Positions 42,776 to 54,837 of a stretch of 64,000 nt of DNA are shown piece by piece. The notes under the pieces were generated by a model, which worked only from the letters and a program-made list of their open reading frames with translations, was not told the origin of the DNA and made no database searches. The position numbers and the translations under genes are program-made. Position 1 is the stretch's first letter; each line of letters opens with the position of its first letter. Where the stretch lies: assembly GCA_036924085.1 (NCBI GenBank), contig JAVGWX010000004.1:37918293-37982292 (forward strand), in the 5' to 3' direction. The DNA comes from Ariolimax columbianus (taxonomy: Eukaryota; Mollusca; Gastropoda; Stylommatophora; Arionidae).

Positions 42776-43659
42776 GATTGATTTATTTATTTATTTATTG
42801 ATTGAACAGGTAAAAGCAGTTCCATAGCAAGCACTGTTGTTGAGGATAAAGTGTTAGACTTCTTTGTACTAGACCGTAGTTTCTTTTTTATGAGGTGATG
42901 TCCAGTCTTCGTCCTCGCTGCCTTCCTTTCCCCAACCAGTATTCCTGGCAGCAAATTAACAAATCGGTCGACTGGAGGATATCGATAATGAGAATCTAAT
43001 CCGGCAACACATCCACGAGAAGCAGCCACCATATCACTCTTTTGACCAGAGAATATAAATTGAATGGATCGCTGCCAGTGACCGTACACTTCCATATTTT
43101 CTCACCTCCTTCGACATCTGTTTTCATCTGACTCCTTAATTCTTTTCACGAGACTCCTTCTCTCCTGGCCACTTTTTCCAATGTTCTTTGCCAGATACCC
43201 TTGCGTCCTTACTCCCGATCTAAAGCAGCTTTGGGACACTTGCGCTTATTCTCCACGTTTCATGGAAAATAACATCGTCCGAGTCTCCATCATTCTCAAG
43301 TTTCTGTCTTTGAGGTGAACGACCACGAGTGCTAAGATGTAAACACCGAGAGTGCCAATAAGTCATCTGTTGCCTGTATTTATCTAGTAACAAACCATTC
43401 ATAATGACGATCACAAATTTCTGATATTTAAAAAATCGTGCCTTCCCCCGTGACCACCTCTGACCACTTTAAAACAAAACTTTTATTCCACTTGGTCTTG
43501 AATAAGCACATCAGTGGAAAAGTTATAATCACCTACCGTTGTTTAAAACTGTGTTTAGCTCTTTATATTATATAATTTGTAGTCTCAGATCTTTAATTAT
43601 GTGAAACAAGAGTATATATATATAAAGATTGCGTAAGACATCCATCTAATCGAATAATT
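42776..43659. other. Unassigned stretch
   Basis: A minus-strand frame of 102 codons (43,095-42,787) and a 64-codon frame (43,414-43,220) have no recognised domains. (TTTA)n lies at 42,782-42,800. No gene supported. Confidence 0.35.
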
Positions 43660-44255
43660 ATATCAGGAACAATAAGCTGCTGTCAGAGTATCGGGTGAAA
43701 CATCGGATTGGTTCGAAATATAATTGGAAGTAAGACAGGGATGTATTCTCTCCCCATACCTATTTAACATTTATGCAGAGCATAATGAGGAACATTAGAG
43801 AGATTGAGACTTTCGGAGGTTAAACTACCTTTACAATCGGCGGGTACACGATCCCGTAGCTAAGATACGCAGACGATACTGCGATATTATCAAACAGTGC
43901 AGAGAGGCTAGAGCAGCTAATTGCAGCCGTAAGCAGATGCAGCGGAGACAAAAACCTTTTTTTGCAAACATAAATAATACAAAGATAATGACCGCTGACA
44001 AAACAAGAAGCAATTAAAATTAAAATTTGGGGATGTGGAAATAGAACAGGTCAAGAAATTCGATTGTATGTGCTCCAGAACTGACAACAATGGGGACTGC
44101 TCAAAGAAATCAGAAGGAGATTGGTAATGGCAATGCAGGGGCTACATAACGTGAGAAAACTGTGGCAGAATGTTAGCAAATCAACAACAGTGAACAATTT
44201 TAGAGCTAATGTTCTTTCCGTGTCAACATACAGCTGCGAAACATGGACGTTTATC
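43660..44255 (+). mobile_element. LINE relic, RT palm and thumb
   Basis: Interrupted translation reads VRQGCILSPYLFNIYAE (RT motif B), IREIETFGG, LRYADDTAILSNSAERLEQL (motif C YADD), IAAV, EIEQVKKFDCMCS, NNGDCSKEIRRRLVMAMQGL, CETWTFI-like end. Several frameshifts. It is the best-preserved RT core among the 'CETW' LINE relics. Confidence 0.85.
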
Positions 44256-44364
44256 CAAACCTAAAAAAAAAAAAAAAGAATGGAATCCTTAAAGTAAACA
44301 TGTTTTAAAAAGTTCGTCAGAATACCGTGGACCAGAAAAAAAAGTAGAATGCAGGCATTCAACA

Positions 44365-44696
<332 letters not shown>

Positions 44697-44869
44697 ATAT
44701 ATAAATTATTGTTAAATAATTTTATTTCAGTAAGATGTGAACACCTGACAAGAGGGACAAAATCAGATGAATGTATATTTGGGTTTAGCTGGGCAACAAA
44801 CAGCTTACAGTGATAAGGAGTATGTCCCTTTTGAAAGATTTGTACGTGGATGTCAGCTGTAATATGGTA

Positions 44870-45410
44870 TATGGATGTTAATTGTCATATTGTATTGAAT
44901 GTGAACTGTCGTTTGATATGTGAATGAGAATTTTCATATGGTATATGAATGTCAGATGTCATATGAATATGGGATGTCATATGGTATGTCAATGTGAGCT
45001 GTCATATGGTATGTGAATGTGAACTGTCATATGGTATGCGATTGTGAACTGTCATATAGTATGTCAATGTGAGCTGGCATATGGTATGTGAATGTCAGAT
45101 GTCATATGGTGTGTGAATGTCAACTGTTATGTAGTATGTGAATGTGAACTGTCATATGGTATGTGAAAGTGATATGTCACATGGTGTGAATGTGAACTGT
45201 CATATGGTATGTGAATGTCAAATGTCATATGGTGTGTGAATGTGAACTGTCATATGGTATGTGAATGTCAAATGGTGTGTGAATGTGAACTGTTATATGG
45301 TATGTGAATGTCAAATGCCGTATGGTGTGTGAATGTGAATTGTCATATGGTATGTGAATGTCAAATGGTGTGTAAATGCGAACTGTCATATGATATGTGA
45401 AGTGGACATC
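44870..45410. repeat. Degenerate 25/50-bp tandem repeat
   Basis: Alternating TCATATGGTATGTGAATGT(G/C)A and GAACTG/AAATG units, about 20 copies. Higher-order 50-bp periodicity at 45,170-45,400. Confidence 0.88.
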
Positions 45411-45453
45411 CACTTTCATCTTAAATAATTCTACTTTAGCCTTCTGCCCCTCT

Positions 45454-45620
45454 CCCTGCCCATATTTGTCCACTTTTACATACCTCTCCTTTCCCTGTCC
45501 ATATTTGTCCACTTTTACATACCTCTCCTCTCCCTGCCCATATTTGTCCACTTTTACATACCTCTCCTTTCCCTGCCCATATTTGTCCACTTTTACATAC
45601 CTCTCCTTTCCCTGTCCCTT
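45454..45620. repeat. 39-bp minisatellite, about 4 copies
   Basis: Unit CCCTGCCCATATTTGTCCAC plus TTTTACATACCTCTCCTCT. The Lys/Tyr/Gly-rich frame on the minus strand comes from this array (39 is a multiple of 3). Confidence 0.93.
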
Positions 45621-46006
45621 TCGGCAGTTTCATGATATATTCGATTCTGTCGAGCGTCCTGTCTTCTATAAACGTGTACTGGTAATTATTACATGAAAAG
45701 AATGAAACGATAGTTTACTTAAATTGAATCATCTTCGCCTGTAGCAATTAGAAATGGTTCTTGTTGCTGGAAGACTCTTGTACTGAAATAAATTAACTCT
45801 TGATGTCGTTTCTTTAGGTGGGGGTTTACGGTGGCTCTTCTTTCGTTCCGAGGCGTACTTCAGAAGGTTGACCGTTGTAATCCATGCTGTTGTGCAATGC
45901 GAGACTCCTCAGTAAGCAGACCAGTATGGGGATTACAGAATGTTGACTAGTGACAAAGACAGTTTCTCGGAATCCTGCGAGCAAGTGGTGTGGAGGTTTC
46001 GATTAG

Positions 46007-46805
46007 TATGTTTCACCTGACCCGGAAGTTACTCTCCACTCCTACCTTGATCAATATGTTTCACCTGACCCGGAAGTTACTCTCCACTCCTACCTTGATC
46101 ATTATGTTTCACCTGACCCGGAAGTTACTCTCCACTCCTACCTTGATCATTATGTTTCACCTGACCCGGAAGTTACTCTCCACTCCTACCTTGATCAATA
46201 TGTTTCACCTGACCCTGATGTTACTCTTCACTCCTACCTTGATTAATATGTTTCACCTGACCCGGAAGTTACTCTCCACTCCTACCTTGATCAATATGTT
46301 TCACCTGACCCTGATGTTACTCTTCACTCCTACCTTGTTCAGTATGTTTCACCTGATCTTGAAATTGCTCTTCCCTCCTACCTTCACCAGTATGTTTCAC
46401 CTGATCTTGAAATTGCTCTTCACTTCTACCTTGACCAGTATGTTTCACCTGACCCTGATGTTACTCTTCACTCCTACCTTGTTCAGTATGTTTCACCTGA
46501 TCTTGAAATTGCTCTTCCCTCCTACCTTGACCAGTATATTTCACCTGACCTTGAAATTGCTCTTCACTTCTACCTTGACCAGTATGTTTCACCTGACCCT
46601 GATGTTACTCTTCACTCCTACCTTGTTCAGTATGTTTCACCTGATCTTGAAATTGCTCTTCCCTCCTACCTTGACCAGTATATTTCACCTGACCTTGAAA
46701 TTGCTCTTCACTTCTACCTTGACCAGTATGTTTCATCAGGCCTTGATGTTACTCTTCCCACCTACCTTGACCAGTATGTTTCACCTGACACTGATGTTTC
46801 TCGTT
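46007..46805. repeat. 48-bp minisatellite related to the element C head, about 17 copies
   Basis: Period 48 (TATGTTTCACCTGACC at 46,007, 46,055, 46,103 and so on). The complement of the unit contains GGGTCAGGTGAAACATA and GAGTAACATCAGGGTCA, as in the element C fragment at 32.33 kb. Because 48 is a multiple of three, the + strand stays open for 274 codons (MFHLTRKLLSTPTLI-type repeat). I treat this as an artefact of the array. Confidence 0.95.
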
Positions 46806-47004
46806 GCTCAATAATTTTTAAAAAAAACAGTTCAGGTAGTTCCTTAGCTGATACTGCTGTTCTTGGTACTGTGTTTGAGCTCTACCTGAAATTGGGTGAC
46901 CAGTTCCCTTCCTCGTCGTCTTGGCTACTTTAGCTATTCATCAGGTACACATATCAAGGTTGGTAGACTAGAGTATATCGAAGCGGTAGATTGAACTTAG
47001 TCAT
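46806..47004. other. Unassigned stretch
   Basis: No feature recognised. Confidence 0.4.
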
Positions 47005-47190
47005 TTAACTTAACTTAACGTCTTAAATATTTTGACATGTGTAATGCCGTGTCATACGGTCGCCTCTTACGACATGCTGTATGTGGGGCAGTTGTGCTAT
47101 TCTTGTCTTTGTCATAAACAAAGACCTCGGCAGACCATTTGGGTTTAGACAAGAAAAACGCGTTCTAACCATTCTGCCACTCGGGCGCTC
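47005..47190 (-). mobile_element. tRNA-like SINE E with a LINE-type TTAAG tail
   Basis: Minus strand starts GAGCGCCCGAGTGGCAGAAT, GGTTAGAACGCG, with an A-box-like TGGCAGAATGG. It continues TCTGCCGAGGTCTTTG, ACTGCCCCACATACAGCATG, TCGTAAGAGGCGACCG. It ends AAGACGTTAAGTTAAGTTAA, which is the 3' end of the CR1/L2-like LINE at 22.15 kb. No clear B box remains. Confidence 0.72.
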
Positions 47191-48050
47191 AATAGCATAC
47201 ACTGCCAGCAGGGATGAAGTGTTCGAGATTTTATTATTAGAGGTCTCCAGTTTCTTGGGAGATATGGTGAGGCTCCCTTTTTCACTGACTTGTCTTCGCT
47301 AACGATGCGTCAGGTACACATTTAGACCTGAGTAGACAGAAATACATAATATATTTAAGCGAACCTGGTACCTTTGATGTGATAAGCAAATGTTTTAATA
47401 TATCGGAAAATGACATAACTCTGAAGATACCTACGGTTTACCCGACATCCATGGTCCTTGACGTGTAATAACATGTTTACCCAGCCCAACTAACACGTTA
47501 AACGGTAATGTCCTCCAACTAGAGTAATCTATCTGACTGACCGAATTCCGCTCGTGAAGGTATAGCTAGTTGATCGGCCTGTTTACCTAATGCTGTAGCT
47601 AAGCGGTGCGTCAAATCCCGACACAAGATAGTACGTGCACGGTTTATAGAACTAGACTAACAACGCCTACTGAACAGGCCTCCAACAAAGACTAGAGATG
47701 ACTCATGCCGAAACCACAGCCTTCAATCAGCTGATCGCTGCATGGGTAGTCCTTGCCGTTGAGGCTCGAAAGGTTTAGCGGAATATAAATAATAATGTCT
47801 ATATTTTGTAAGTTTAAATGAAAAGAATATAACTTAAAGTTACTATAAAAACACGGTGTGCGTCTTGCTTATATTATTGCATACAAATTAAAACTCTAAT
47901 ATTTAATTTGTATGAGTCGTGTATGTAATATTCCCAAGTACCTAAATTAGAACGGTACATTATCCCTTCGATCACCGCCAAGGACCTTAACATGAACTTG
48001 TTTTCGTTACCTAACTGGGTCAGCACGTGAACAGCGAATGTTTCCTGGCC
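47191..48050. other. Unassigned stretch upstream of the dehydrogenase gene
   Basis: No gene or repeat family recognised. Confidence 0.4.
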
Positions 48051-48205
48051 CCTATATAGACCAGGCCGTTTCCGTGCAAGTTATCAGACCCACATTGAGA
48101 ATCGCAACGTTTAGACACGCTGAGCTACAGAAGCAAGAGCAAGGATTAATTTTGACTTTACTTGAGAATTATTTCAGTTTGTGACCATCTACCAGATTAC
48201 ATTTG
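48051..48205 (+). promoter_or_regulatory. Candidate TATA promoter and non-coding first exon
   Basis: CCTATATAGA at 48,051-48,060 is a good TATA box. About 30 bp on starts GC-neutral sequence without repeats, ending at ATTTG before GTAAG at 48,206, a good splice donor. The next acceptor in the right place is at 49,836 (TTATTCACAG), just before the start codon of the dehydrogenase. This would be a 5'-UTR exon. RNA data are needed. Inferred from signals only. Confidence 0.35.
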
Positions 48206-49015
48206 GTAAGTTTATGTGAGGACACGTACATTGTGTTAATGATTAATGCTGGTGATTTAACTGATGAAACTAAACGGGCGGATTTAGTTTTCATTTCTTT
48301 TTAACTGTAGATCGAATTGTAATTTGTAAATCGTAGAAAATAAGTTAATGTATAATAGATTAGACTATATAAATTCAAAATTGCATTATGATTATGCAAT
48401 CTCAAATGGTTGTTCAAATATTTTCGTTCAATATTGTTTTCGAGTCGTTCACACTTATGTTTCCAAGTTGAACTAAATGCACCTTCCATTATGTATCAAT
48501 TTACGAGGTATTTAGGACGTTCTTACAAACACAAGACGATTACTTCACACGGAATGTAATTTTTTTTTACTGTGTGTGTGTGAATGACAGGGTATGCGGA
48601 GTTGGTTTCATATCACAAATGTCAATAAATTTCCATTCTTAGATTGCTGTCATATAGTGTCACGTTCAAGTAAATATAAATGATTAAATGCAAGTAGGAT
48701 TATCAATATGTGGGGTTAAATTACAAAATATATGTGTTTGCCATAGGCGTTAGTCAGTCCATAATCTTGATACTCTTGGGTGCTGGTTTTATAATTGTTC
48801 TATTCATAAAATCTTAAGAAGTTCAAGCTATGACATACGATACATCATTTTATAAAATCTGTACAATATCGTTCAACAAAAACGTTTAAGTAAACAAGAG
48901 TATTGAAAAGGGCGAAATTGCTGACTGAAAAGAAAACTTCTAATAAAAAAAGAAATATTAAAAAGTATGTGACCTGAAAAAACAGCAATCGCTCAGCTGT
49001 TATTACGCTGCGTGA

Positions 49016-49096
49016 CCTGTCAAGGTCATTGCACGCCCCGGTTTGTGGGCGGCTTCCTGCTCTACGATTGGCTGTAGCCGCGACAATGACCTTGCA
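49016..49096 (+). promoter_or_regulatory. Candidate alternative promoter with paired AAGGTCA sites
   Basis: AAGGTCATTG at 49,022-49,031 and its exact complement CAATGACCTT at 49,084-49,093 bracket a GC box (GGGCGG, 49,047-49,052) and an inverted CCAAT box (ATTGG, 49,067-49,071). TCAAGGTCA is the known monomer site of ERR/NR5-type nuclear receptors. This compact cluster lies in otherwise AT-rich DNA about 0.8 kb before the first coding exon. Confidence 0.4.
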
Positions 49097-49849
49097 TAAA
49101 TTAACCGCTAATACCAGGTGTTGGCGGGTTATTTCGGGCCATATCACGGATTATATCATGGACAATAAATAGGACGAGCACGAATTGAGTTAGATAAAAC
49201 AGACCAATTCAACTTCAAGTTTAGTAGCTGCTGCCTTTACATTTCTAGGTACTAATAATCAGTTATAATAAATATAGCTTTGAAATGTGGATATATTATT
49301 ATACATATTATACAAACATTTTCTTGGGCCCGGCTGTCCTTGTCCTGCTTTCAAGGAATATCGGTCGAGGTCATCTAAGGTTATCGAACAACCAAGCTGT
49401 CATGGCAGATAGACTGATAAATTTCATTGTGATGATGATGAATGGAACTTGGCTTTATATTTAACTTGTAACTGATTTACAATATTAACTCCTTAACTTT
49501 AGTTTTCCTTTTCGCTATATATATATATAAGGGACATATGGTTACCACAACAAAAGTGCCCTATGTTATAAGAGTATAAGCAATGCAATACAATAATGAA
49601 AAGGCTATGGTTGCTGTAGCAGTCTGTTATTCAAAAGATTTATATCGAACAGAGCGTCATTTTGATTATTTATCCTGGTCTAGTTAAACACTAGTGGTCA
49701 TACTTTTAGTACCCATATGAGTTCAGTAATGCACTCAAACCCCTGAGAACGACTCCACGTGGTTTTTGTAATGTAAAGTGACGCTTTTTAAAAAGTATTT
49801 GTTATTAATGCTGTCTATTCATCTGTTTATTCACAGAAAATCAGCTAAA

Positions 49850-52789
49850 ATGATTAAAGCTGGTCTTAATGAGAATGAGTTGGAGGCCCTCAGAAGGCTG
49901 GGTGGTGAGCCCATCATCCAGTCGTCAGATTTCCAGGCCCACTCCTCTCTTGTTCATTCCTCAGCCATTGGTGAAGCCATTTCATCTATGCAAATACCCG
50001 ACACTCCAGCATCAGGATTAACAGTCAAGGTAAAAAGACTATAAATCTTTCAATCTTAGTGTTGACTTTTCATTTGTCTTTGTAACCATGTTTCACAAAC
50101 ATTTTGAGCTTCGAATAATGGGTTGAGGACTTTGGTTGGTTTCATAAAGTACATACATAATTTCTATCTTTAATACAAAACATCTTGTTTTTAAATATTT
50201 GTTTAAATTATACTTTCAATTAAAATGCCATACTTTGTCTTTCATTCTACAGGTCTCTTATGTTGGTGCAAGTTTTGATGAGCGACAAACAAGACGAAAG
50301 TTTACACCAAAGTTTCCAGGCAATGAAATAGCAGGCATCATTCATGAAATTGGCAACAACCTTCCAAACTCAAATTACACAGTCGGTGACAAAGTAATAA
50401 TAGTTCCTGATGAGGCAAAAGTTAACACCGGCTATTCAGAGTACATCTCAATTGAAGACTCATCAAATGTCATTCAGGTTCCAAACAGTGTACCTCTTGA
50501 GGTGGCAGCCATGTTACCGGGTGGAGCCTTAACAGCCTTTGCTGCAGTAAGCTGTGCCAGGCACCACGTGGAAAAGCTGCACAAAGTTAAATGTAAGTGT
50601 AGATTTGGAAATGTTAGCAAGTTGAGATATGACAGAAAATCATACATTACACTTATTGTTTTGAGTTCTTGCAAGAATGTCTACTTTTAGCATTTTCAAT
50701 TTTAAAGCAAAAGGCACTGACATTGTAGATTTTACCCACAGTCAGTACCTACCTCTGTATTGTAACTTCTGTAACGAGTACCTACCTCTGTATTGTAACT
50801 TCTGTAACGATCTTATTACCACTGTTCCAGTGAAATAGGTCAATACATAGTAGCTTTGACTTTATGAATAATTGTATGAATTCCTCGTGGCACTGGTTCT
50901 TAAAATATTGTTAATGTCTATTTCAGCTTGTGTTAATGTACTGATTGTTGGCGCTGGTGGACTTGGACTGTGGACTATTAAGTTGGCTAAATACCTTTTG
51001 GGTAATGACCGCAGCACTGTCCGTATATTTGTGGCTGATAACAGCATTGACAAGCTGCTAACTGCACAGGACCATGGCTGTTATGACATAATCCACTGGA
51101 ATGAAGAGGATCATGAACAATACATTCATGAACGCACACTCGATTCCTGCCGGGGAGGTGTTGATCTCATCATTGACTATGTTGGTTCAAACAGGAGCAT
51201 GCAGAGATCTCTCAAAGTTTTAAACAGAGTAAGTGTCATATTTGTGATTGTCTGTGTGATGTTGAAATCCTGTCTTTTTTTGTGTGTGTATTAATTGCAT
51301 TTTATGACAAAATCATGTTTTAATGATAGTATATTTGTCAGAATAGTAGTGTGCATATTTCAAATGTAAAACTGTAAGAAGAAAAAAAGCACTGGAAATA
51401 TTGTACAGATGTGTATCATACTCAGTTTTTGTACATCAAGTTAACTTGACATGTAGACATTCATTGTTTAGTTGCTTATTGGCCTATTTTCATGTTACTG
51501 TTTCAGGAGGGTGTAATCTTAGTAGGTGGCAACTCGACATCAGAAACCAACATTTCCTTGAACGCACTTGCAGCAAAACAGCAGAGCATTGTTGGCATTC
51601 CTAAAGGAAACATTAATCAGTTGATTGAGCTGCTGAATGCAGTTGCTGATAAACAAGTAAGTTGTCAGAAATTTTCAAGTTGTCAGAAATAATGGAGACA
51701 TAGTCTAGAATATAAGGGGGAGTAAGTGTCATTCAAGCAATATACATAAAATAAAAAGTTGTACCAATTTCATTCTTTTTGGATAATTTTTGAATGCTGG
51801 GAGCAGATATTATATGGAAGCAAATCATGGAGTCTGTCAAGCAAACTTGTGGTTTAGTTTTACAATGTCCTGAAAGGCCAACATTTTTTTTAAAGTATTT
51901 GCAAGTGACAGGAAGAACCAGTTCACTTTTATTGGTCTTTTAAATGGATAATAGTTGACAGATTGCGACAAAAACACAATTGACAATTGGGCAAAAAAGA
52001 TTTCAACCAGAAATTAGTCTTATTTGTATTACCAGTCCGCAACATAATTTCTTCTTCGTACGCAGTCAGACAGTAACCATTATTTTTTCGAAAAAAGCGG
52101 CGGTCATCCTGAGGCTGTCGCCACTGCCATAGAGCTTGTCTTGCAGTTCCACTGATGATGGCCACATCTGCTCTCTCTGATCCTCGTATGTCGGGCAGTT
52201 CTGCAGCAGATGTTCAGCGGTCATTTTACCAGTACCGCACGGGCATTCGTTGGTACCACCTATCTTCAATTTGTTGAATAGGTGGTACCTCAAGTCTATT
52301 GTGGCCAGTGCGAAGTCTGAAGACAACGACCTGCTCTCTTCGGTTCAACTGGTAATAGGCATCGTTTTTGGTGTAACCAGTATGTTCAGTTTCCCATTTG
52401 GTCATGTATCTGGCTTTGATAAGCCGTTTTGACTCTTCGTACATTATACCAACATAATTTAAAATACTATAACTGCAGCTCTGGTTAAACTTGATTTCTT
52501 GTCAATTAACATAAGATCAGGTAGTGTTTCTTGTCAATTAACATAAGATCAGGTAGTGTATTATTCTTTCACATTGCATATTTGATTGTTGAAAATGTCT
52601 TCTGTGTACACTTATATTTATATCTGGTTTGATCTTTTCTCTTTGCAGTTGGAAGTTCCACAATATAAAGTTGTCCCCGTGGAAGATGCAGTGCAGGTAT
52701 ATGAAGACTTGGTTGAATGCAGACTTACAGGAAGAGTGGTTTTCAAATTTGGGTCACAATCCAGTAAACAAGTAGTAGATAACCATTGA
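49850..52789 (+). CDS. MDR-family dehydrogenase/reductase without zinc ligands (5 coding exons)
   Basis: Exons: 49,850-50,029; 50,253-50,592; 50,927-51,228; 51,507-51,656; 52,649-52,789. All introns are GT..AG and phases agree (0, 1, 0, 0), giving 370 residues with TGA at 52,787. The start follows acceptor TTCACAG (49,836) and has A at -3 (GCTAAAATGATT). It is an alcohol dehydrogenase/quinone reductase-like fold. A GroES-like half (about 55-165) has PGNEIAGII where zinc ADHs have GHE, YTVGDKVIIVP, GYSEYISI and MLPGGALTAFAAV. A Rossmann half has VGAGGLGLW (182-187 GxGxxG) and an Asp after strand 2 (VADNS, 211), suggesting NAD(H). GVDLIIDYVGSN and GRVVFKF follow. The catalytic Cys position reads YVGAS and no structural four-Cys zinc loop is seen, so it is probably zinc-independent. 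Soluble, probably cytosolic: no signal peptide or membrane segment. Substrate unknown. This is the only host gene in the window. Confidence 0.92.
50733..50815. repeat. Short intronic tandem repeat
   Basis: Two units of GTACCTACCTCTGTATTGTA plus ACTTCTGTAACGA in the second intron of the dehydrogenase gene. Another two-unit repeat (TTGTCAATTAACATAAGATC) lies at 52,498-52,560 in the fourth intron. Confidence 0.85.
52051..52449 (-). mobile_element. RNase H LINE fragment in intron 4
   Basis: 5'-truncated minus-strand insertion of 399 bp: EESKRLIKARYMTKWETEHT, REQVVVFRLRTGHNRL, CPCGTGKMTAEHLLQNC, DKLYGSGDSLRMTAAFFEKI, then TGACTGCGTACGAAGAAGAA. Target-site duplication CAACATAATTT at 52,040-52,050 and 52,450-52,460. 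It differs little from the 33.1 kb copy (one 1-bp shift at about 52,290). It is antisense to the host gene and clear of the splice sites. Confidence 0.96.
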
Positions 52790-54241
52790 GTCTTCCATAC
52801 ATGAAGTGCGACTTCATTTCCATTGACATTCATTTAGAACGATATCAAATATCATCCCGATATACTCATCTGACCAGAGATGCTGCTGTGCTTTTTGTGA
52901 GCACTTTGAACCTGCCCTCAGATGTGCAAGAACATCGTTAAACAAGCCGCTAGTTTTGTGTGTCGAATTTAGGCCTTGAAACTTGAAGGCATTTAATTTG
53001 TTCATCATTCTTCTGATCAACGAAAGGAAGTGGCTGTGACGTGTTCCGTGTTCCAGCTGATATTCCTTGCTGGTTATCATCAAACATGTCATGAACTTAG
53101 TATCAAGTTACTCCCGAGCTTATCATTTGTGCAAAACCTGATGGCGGGGAAGACCATGCAACATTCGCTGTTCGGCCTAAAAAGACTGCTTTAAATGGCC
53201 AACTCGTAGACTGTGATGGGATGTTTGAATGTTACACATGTTGAATCGCTGTGTTATTGTTTGAGATATTTGTGTGCGGTAGTAGTGTGTCAGCATGATG
53301 AAAGGAACACACTTTACCAATTCATATAACAAATGAGAAATTATAAAAAATACTCAATTTGCAGGTGTTGGCTGTTTATCTGCATTATAAGGATGTGACT
53401 TAAATGTTAAATCATGGGGGGAAATGTCTGTTTAGAATTGACAAATGTAAGTCTGTAAAGTTGATTATATCAACTATTTGGGGTCTTAAAAATAATGGAT
53501 TCGACTAAGAGTTCTACTCTTAAGATGTGACCGATTGAAGATTTGACTGATCATTACATGTCACGGTTTAGATTTGGGGGGGGGGGGGGGGGGGGGGGGG
53601 GAAAGAGAAATTAGGTTGCTAGTAGTCTGTTTTGGTCTTGATAAAGTTATTACAATAACTGAATAGCTGAATTGGGTGTAGTTATATGGAAGAGTGGTTA
53701 GGTGAGAATGACTTAATCTATGCACTCAATGAAACCAAGGGCATTAATTATTATTACTGCAGTTGTTCATGACCTAGACAATAATATGACCTAGACAATT
53801 TCCATTGATTTGTAATTCCAGAGGTGTGTAAAATATGTATGTACACAATTGTGTATATACTTCTATATTGTGTACAAGGTACAGTTGTGTAGCTAGCTGC
53901 ATGTATATACATTGATAATTGAGTCGTTTAGATTATTGAATGATTAAATCTTAAAGGGAATGGAGCTTGTTTGTTTTAGAAAAGTGTGAGCGTGTTAAAA
54001 TCTGATCGTTTCGGTGAGTGCTAGCTAAAGTATTGATCTTAAATGGATTGTGTGAAAGGACTTCAGTCAGTGGTGCTAAATCATTTCTTGAATGTGACAT
54101 ATTTGATTTAAACTTTTAAACTTTCTACATATGATTTGTAAATAGTTTAGTTTTTTTTAAAATGAGATGATGCATATGTTGCACAAAAAAAAAGCAAGAA
54201 AAAAAAGTTTTATGAACATGCCATGTTTATTTTTAAATAAA
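52790..54241 (+). promoter_or_regulatory. Probable 3' UTR with poly(A) signal of the dehydrogenase gene
   Basis: Unique, repeat-poor, AT-rich sequence follows the stop codon up to AATAAA at 54,236-54,241 (an ATTAAA at 53,943 is an alternative). It contains a G run of about 25 at 53,577-53,601. No other gene or recognised transposon lies in this interval. The extent is an inference. Confidence 0.4.
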
Positions 54242-54474
54242 CGAATTTTATGTTGACGTTAACAAATGGTCATTGTCTTATGAATGTCCGTTTAAAAAAA
54301 AAAAAAAAAAGCATTTCTTTTATATTTTTTGTGTATTGTTTTTTTTGTATGGGATGTATTTTGTTTGGTAGAAAGGACAGAAACTGATCTAAACAGTTAA
54401 TGATCGCGCCAGTTAATTTGAGGTCGCAGATTTTCGTTTTGGGAAACTTGACTTTTCTATTCAGAGAAGAACAG

Positions 54475-54835
54475 GATAGAACTGAAGGAAAAGAATCGCC
54501 AATTGCACTATGGGACTGAAACGTGGACTGTAGTGAAGAATGCAAAAAGCTTGGAAGTGTTTGAAATGTGTTGCAGTAGAATGGAATGAGTTGGACAGAA
54601 AGAAAATCCAATGACAATGTACTCACTGAAGTGGGCGCATAAAGACAAACATTGCATATAATACAAAAACGTCGGTTGAGTTGGCTGGGTAACATGAGAC
54701 ATGAAAGTCTTCTATAGAAGATACAGAGGTCAAGATTCCAGGAAAGGACCACCACCGTTACATCTCATGCATGCTCGGACATTTAAGCACGGCACTAACT
54801 TATGTTGAAATTAAGAGAACTACAGTGGATATAAT
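54475..54835 (+). mobile_element. LINE relic, C-terminal region
   Basis: Frame-shifted translation gives RLKRGL-like ETWTVVKN, SLEVFEMCCSRM, ELDRKKIQ, NVLTEVGA, RQTLHIIQKRRLSWLGNMRH, ESLL. Very similar to the relic at 59.35-59.82 kb, sharing GAGTTGGACAGAAAGAA. It continues into the 33-bp array. Confidence 0.75.
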
Positions 54836-54837
54836 CA

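Noticed and set aside
45225..45590. 121-codon Lys/Tyr/Gly-rich minus frame
   Set aside because: Built from the 39-bp and 25-bp arrays; composition and period explain it.
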